Shown: positions 62,666-64,000 of the stretch, one piece after another
Layout of the letters: every line of letters starts with the position of its first letter
Numbering within the stretch: the stretch's first letter is position 1
NCBI GenBank assembly: GCA_013289955.1
Contig: JABCYZ010000006.1
Coordinates: forward strand, 62,001 to 126,000
Length of the DNA: 64,000 bases
Direction: 5' to 3'
Source: Acidobacteriota bacterium
GTDB lineage: Bacteria > Acidobacteriota > Terriglobia > Acidiferrales > UBA7541
Position numbers and translations under genes: made by a program
The notes under the pieces: model-generated
Database searches by the model: none
Told to the model about the DNA's origin: nothing
What the model saw: the letters and a program-made list of their open reading frames with translations, nothing else

Positions 62666-64000
62666 GTGAAGGTATGGAGTAGGATCGGTTCGTGGTTCCG
62701 CGCAATGCTCTGGCGCTCTCGTATGGAAAGCGACATGGACGCGGAGCTCCGTTTTCACCTTGAGGCATTCGCGGAGGATTTGGTACAGAACGGCGTTTCG
62801 CGCGAGGAAGCCCTGCGTCGTGCGCGCATCGAGTTTGGCGGGATCGAGCGCGTCAAGGAAGAAGGCCGGGAAGCTCGCGGCACGAGAATCATCGAAACGC
62901 TGCTGCAGGATTTGCGCTATGGCGCGCGCGTGTTCCGCAAAAGCCCCGGTTTTACCGCCGTCGCAGTTCTTACCCTCGCGCTCGGCATCGGCGCGAATAC
63001 GGCCATCTTCAGCCTGGTCGACGGCATTCTTCTTCGGCCCCTGCCGTTCAGAGCGCCGCAAAACCTCGTGAGCATCACCGGAACGTTTCCGAGGGGCGGG
63101 TTCGTGGCCATGCGCGAGCAGATGCAATCGCTCGATGTGTCGGCATATTTTGAAGGGCACGAATTCAATCTTACGGGCCGCGGTGATCCGCTGCGCCTGA
63201 CCGGCGCCCTCGTGTCTGCCGAATTTTTCTCCGTCCTGGGCGCGCGCCCCGAGCTGGGCCGCTCCTTTTATCCCGGCGATGACATAGCCGGCCGGGATAA
63301 CTACGTCGTCCTGAGTCACTCCCTCTGGCACGAGCGGTTCGGCGGCGATCCTTCGATTCTCGGCCGTTCCATCGAACTCGAAGGCGTCAGCCGCGAAGTT
63401 ATCGGCGTGATGCCCGCAGAATTTGTGTTTCCCTCTGCCAAAACCCAGATCTGGCTGCCTCTTCATAACGATCCTCGCGACACGGTCGCGTATTGGGCCG
63501 GCGATTTCATGCCTGTCATCGGACGACTCCGTCCCGGGACAACGATTCCGCAGGCCCGCGCCGAAATTCGGATGTTCCAGTCGCGAGTGCCGAAACTTTT
63601 CCCGTGGCCCATGCCGGCAGACTGGAACGCCGACATCAGTGTCGTTGAATTGCGTACCGGGATGGTCGGGGACATGCGCAGCCGTCTCTACCTGCTTTTT
63701 GGCGCGGTCGGTGTGATTCTTCTCATCGCTTGCGTCAACGTCGCCAATCTCGCACTTTCCCGCGCCGCCACGCGCGAAAAAGAAATTGCCGTTCGCACGG
63801 CCATGGGCGCGGAACGCGGACGGGTCATCCGGCAACTTCTTACAGAAAGCGTCTTGCTTGCTCTTCTCGGTGCTTTGCTTGGAATTTTTCTTGCCACCGA
63901 AGGATTGCAACTGTTGAAGGCCGTGCTTCCAGCCGATACTCCGCGACTTGCTGATGCGCATATCGACTGGCGGGTTCTTTCCTTCACAGGCGGCCTCGCG
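62666..64000 (+). CDS. ADOP-family MacB/FtsX-like ABC permease, second copy, cut by window edge
   Basis: This frame is absent from the track because it runs off the right edge; I read 445 codons from the GTG at 62666, which has GGAGG five bases upstream. The N terminus parallels the previous gene ([41 protein letters not shown]), then [35 protein letters not shown], a periplasmic MacB domain diverged from the first copy (VSITGTFPRGGFVAMREQM), and the first FtsX block [40 protein letters not shown]. It lies 49 bp after the first copy in one operon. The tandem duplication is the hallmark of the family. Confidence 0.92.
   Translation, partial: MKVWSRIGSWFRAMLWRSRMESDMDAELRFHLEAFAEDLVQNGVSREEALRRARIEFGGIERVKEEGREARGTRIIETLLQDLRYGARVFRKSPGFTAVAVLTLALGIGANTAIFSLVDGILLRPLPFRAPQNLVSITGTFPRGGFVAMREQMQSLDVSAYFEGHEFNLTGRGDPLRLTGALVSAEFFSVLGARPELGRSFYPGDDIAGRDNYVVLSHSLWHERFGGDPSILGRSIELEGVSREVIGVMPAEFVFPSAKTQIWLPLHNDPRDTVAYWAGDFMPVIGRLRPGTTIPQARAEIRMFQSRVPKLFPWPMPADWNADISVVELRTGMVGDMRSRLYLLFGAVGVILLIACVNVANLALSRAATREKEIAVRTAMGAERGRVIRQLLTESVLLALLGALLGIFLATEGLQLLKAVLPADTPRLADAHIDWRVLSFTGGLA

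Noticed and set aside
62231-63961. 576-codon minus-strand ORF across the two ADOP genes
   Set aside because: It crosses the intergenic gap and opposes two clear permease genes. It only seems attractive because the second permease is missing from the ORF track.

Overview
This is GC-rich bacterial chromosome, almost certainly from an acidobacterium (phylum Acidobacteriota). The best evidence is the right edge. There a PadR-type repressor overlaps a large MacB/FtsX-like permease with the short N-terminal helical domain of the 'acidobacterial duplicated orphan permease' (ADOP) family, and a second ADOP gene follows and runs off the window. An LptF-LptG fusion, DUF4097 and DUF3300 secreted proteins and an N-terminal protein-kinase fragment of the common acidobacterial type fit the same origin. 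The rest is mostly core housekeeping DNA. I see no rRNA, tRNA, CRISPR array, phage or insertion sequence.

Layout. 0-2 kb: the truncated start of a membrane spermidine-synthase-like protein and a NUDIX hydrolase (minus strand), divergent from an orphan LytTR response regulator. 2-11.8 kb (plus): acyl-CoA dehydrogenase, trpS with a large insertion, a protein-kinase remnant, scpA, scpB, a DUF4097 TTNG-repeat exported protein, two tandem RluB-like pseudouridine synthases (the first lacking the catalytic Asp), hisC and a CoA-binding protein. 12-18.7 kb (minus): two exported VOC paralogues coupled to an exported beta-propeller, rarA, a small ORF, a SPOUT rRNA methyltransferase and a luciferase-like flavin oxidoreductase. 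18.9-27.5 kb: a threonylcarbamoyl-AMP synthase (plus), then anmK overlapping a family-5 solute-binding lipoprotein, mutS and an oligopeptidase B (minus).

27.6-36.5 kb (plus): a CYTH protein; a leader ending in a strong intrinsic terminator; a soluble MgtE-N/CBS protein paired with an Nramp-like transporter whose metal-site residues resemble the Mg2+-type (NRMT) clade; then the envelope run uppS-cdsA-dxr-rseP followed by a fur-family regulator. 36.7-39.1 kb (minus): a PhnP-like metallo-beta-lactamase fused to RibF, and a DUF1844 protein. 39.3-46 kb: DUF3300 protein, mazG, a GNAT/enolase-superfamily/EamA set that looks like N-acyl-amino-acid racemisation, a small exported hypothetical and leuB. 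46-54.7 kb: rhomboid and PfkB kinase (minus), then recO-glyQ-glyS overlapping end to start, and ppdK (plus). 54.8-64 kb: fused LptF-LptG (minus) divergent from a GH57 glycosidase, then the PadR-ADOP cluster with a clear promoter and repeat-rich operator.

The strongest candidates for something new are: (i) the split Mg2+-sensor plus Nramp/NRMT-like transporter operon behind an attenuator-like leader, (ii) the MBL-RibF fusion, (iii) the catalytically altered RluB paralogue next to a normal copy, and (iv) the three-gene exported VOC/beta-propeller cluster. All functions are read from sequence by eye; no database search was run. Several starts were moved from the ORF-track start to an internal codon, with reasons given per entry.
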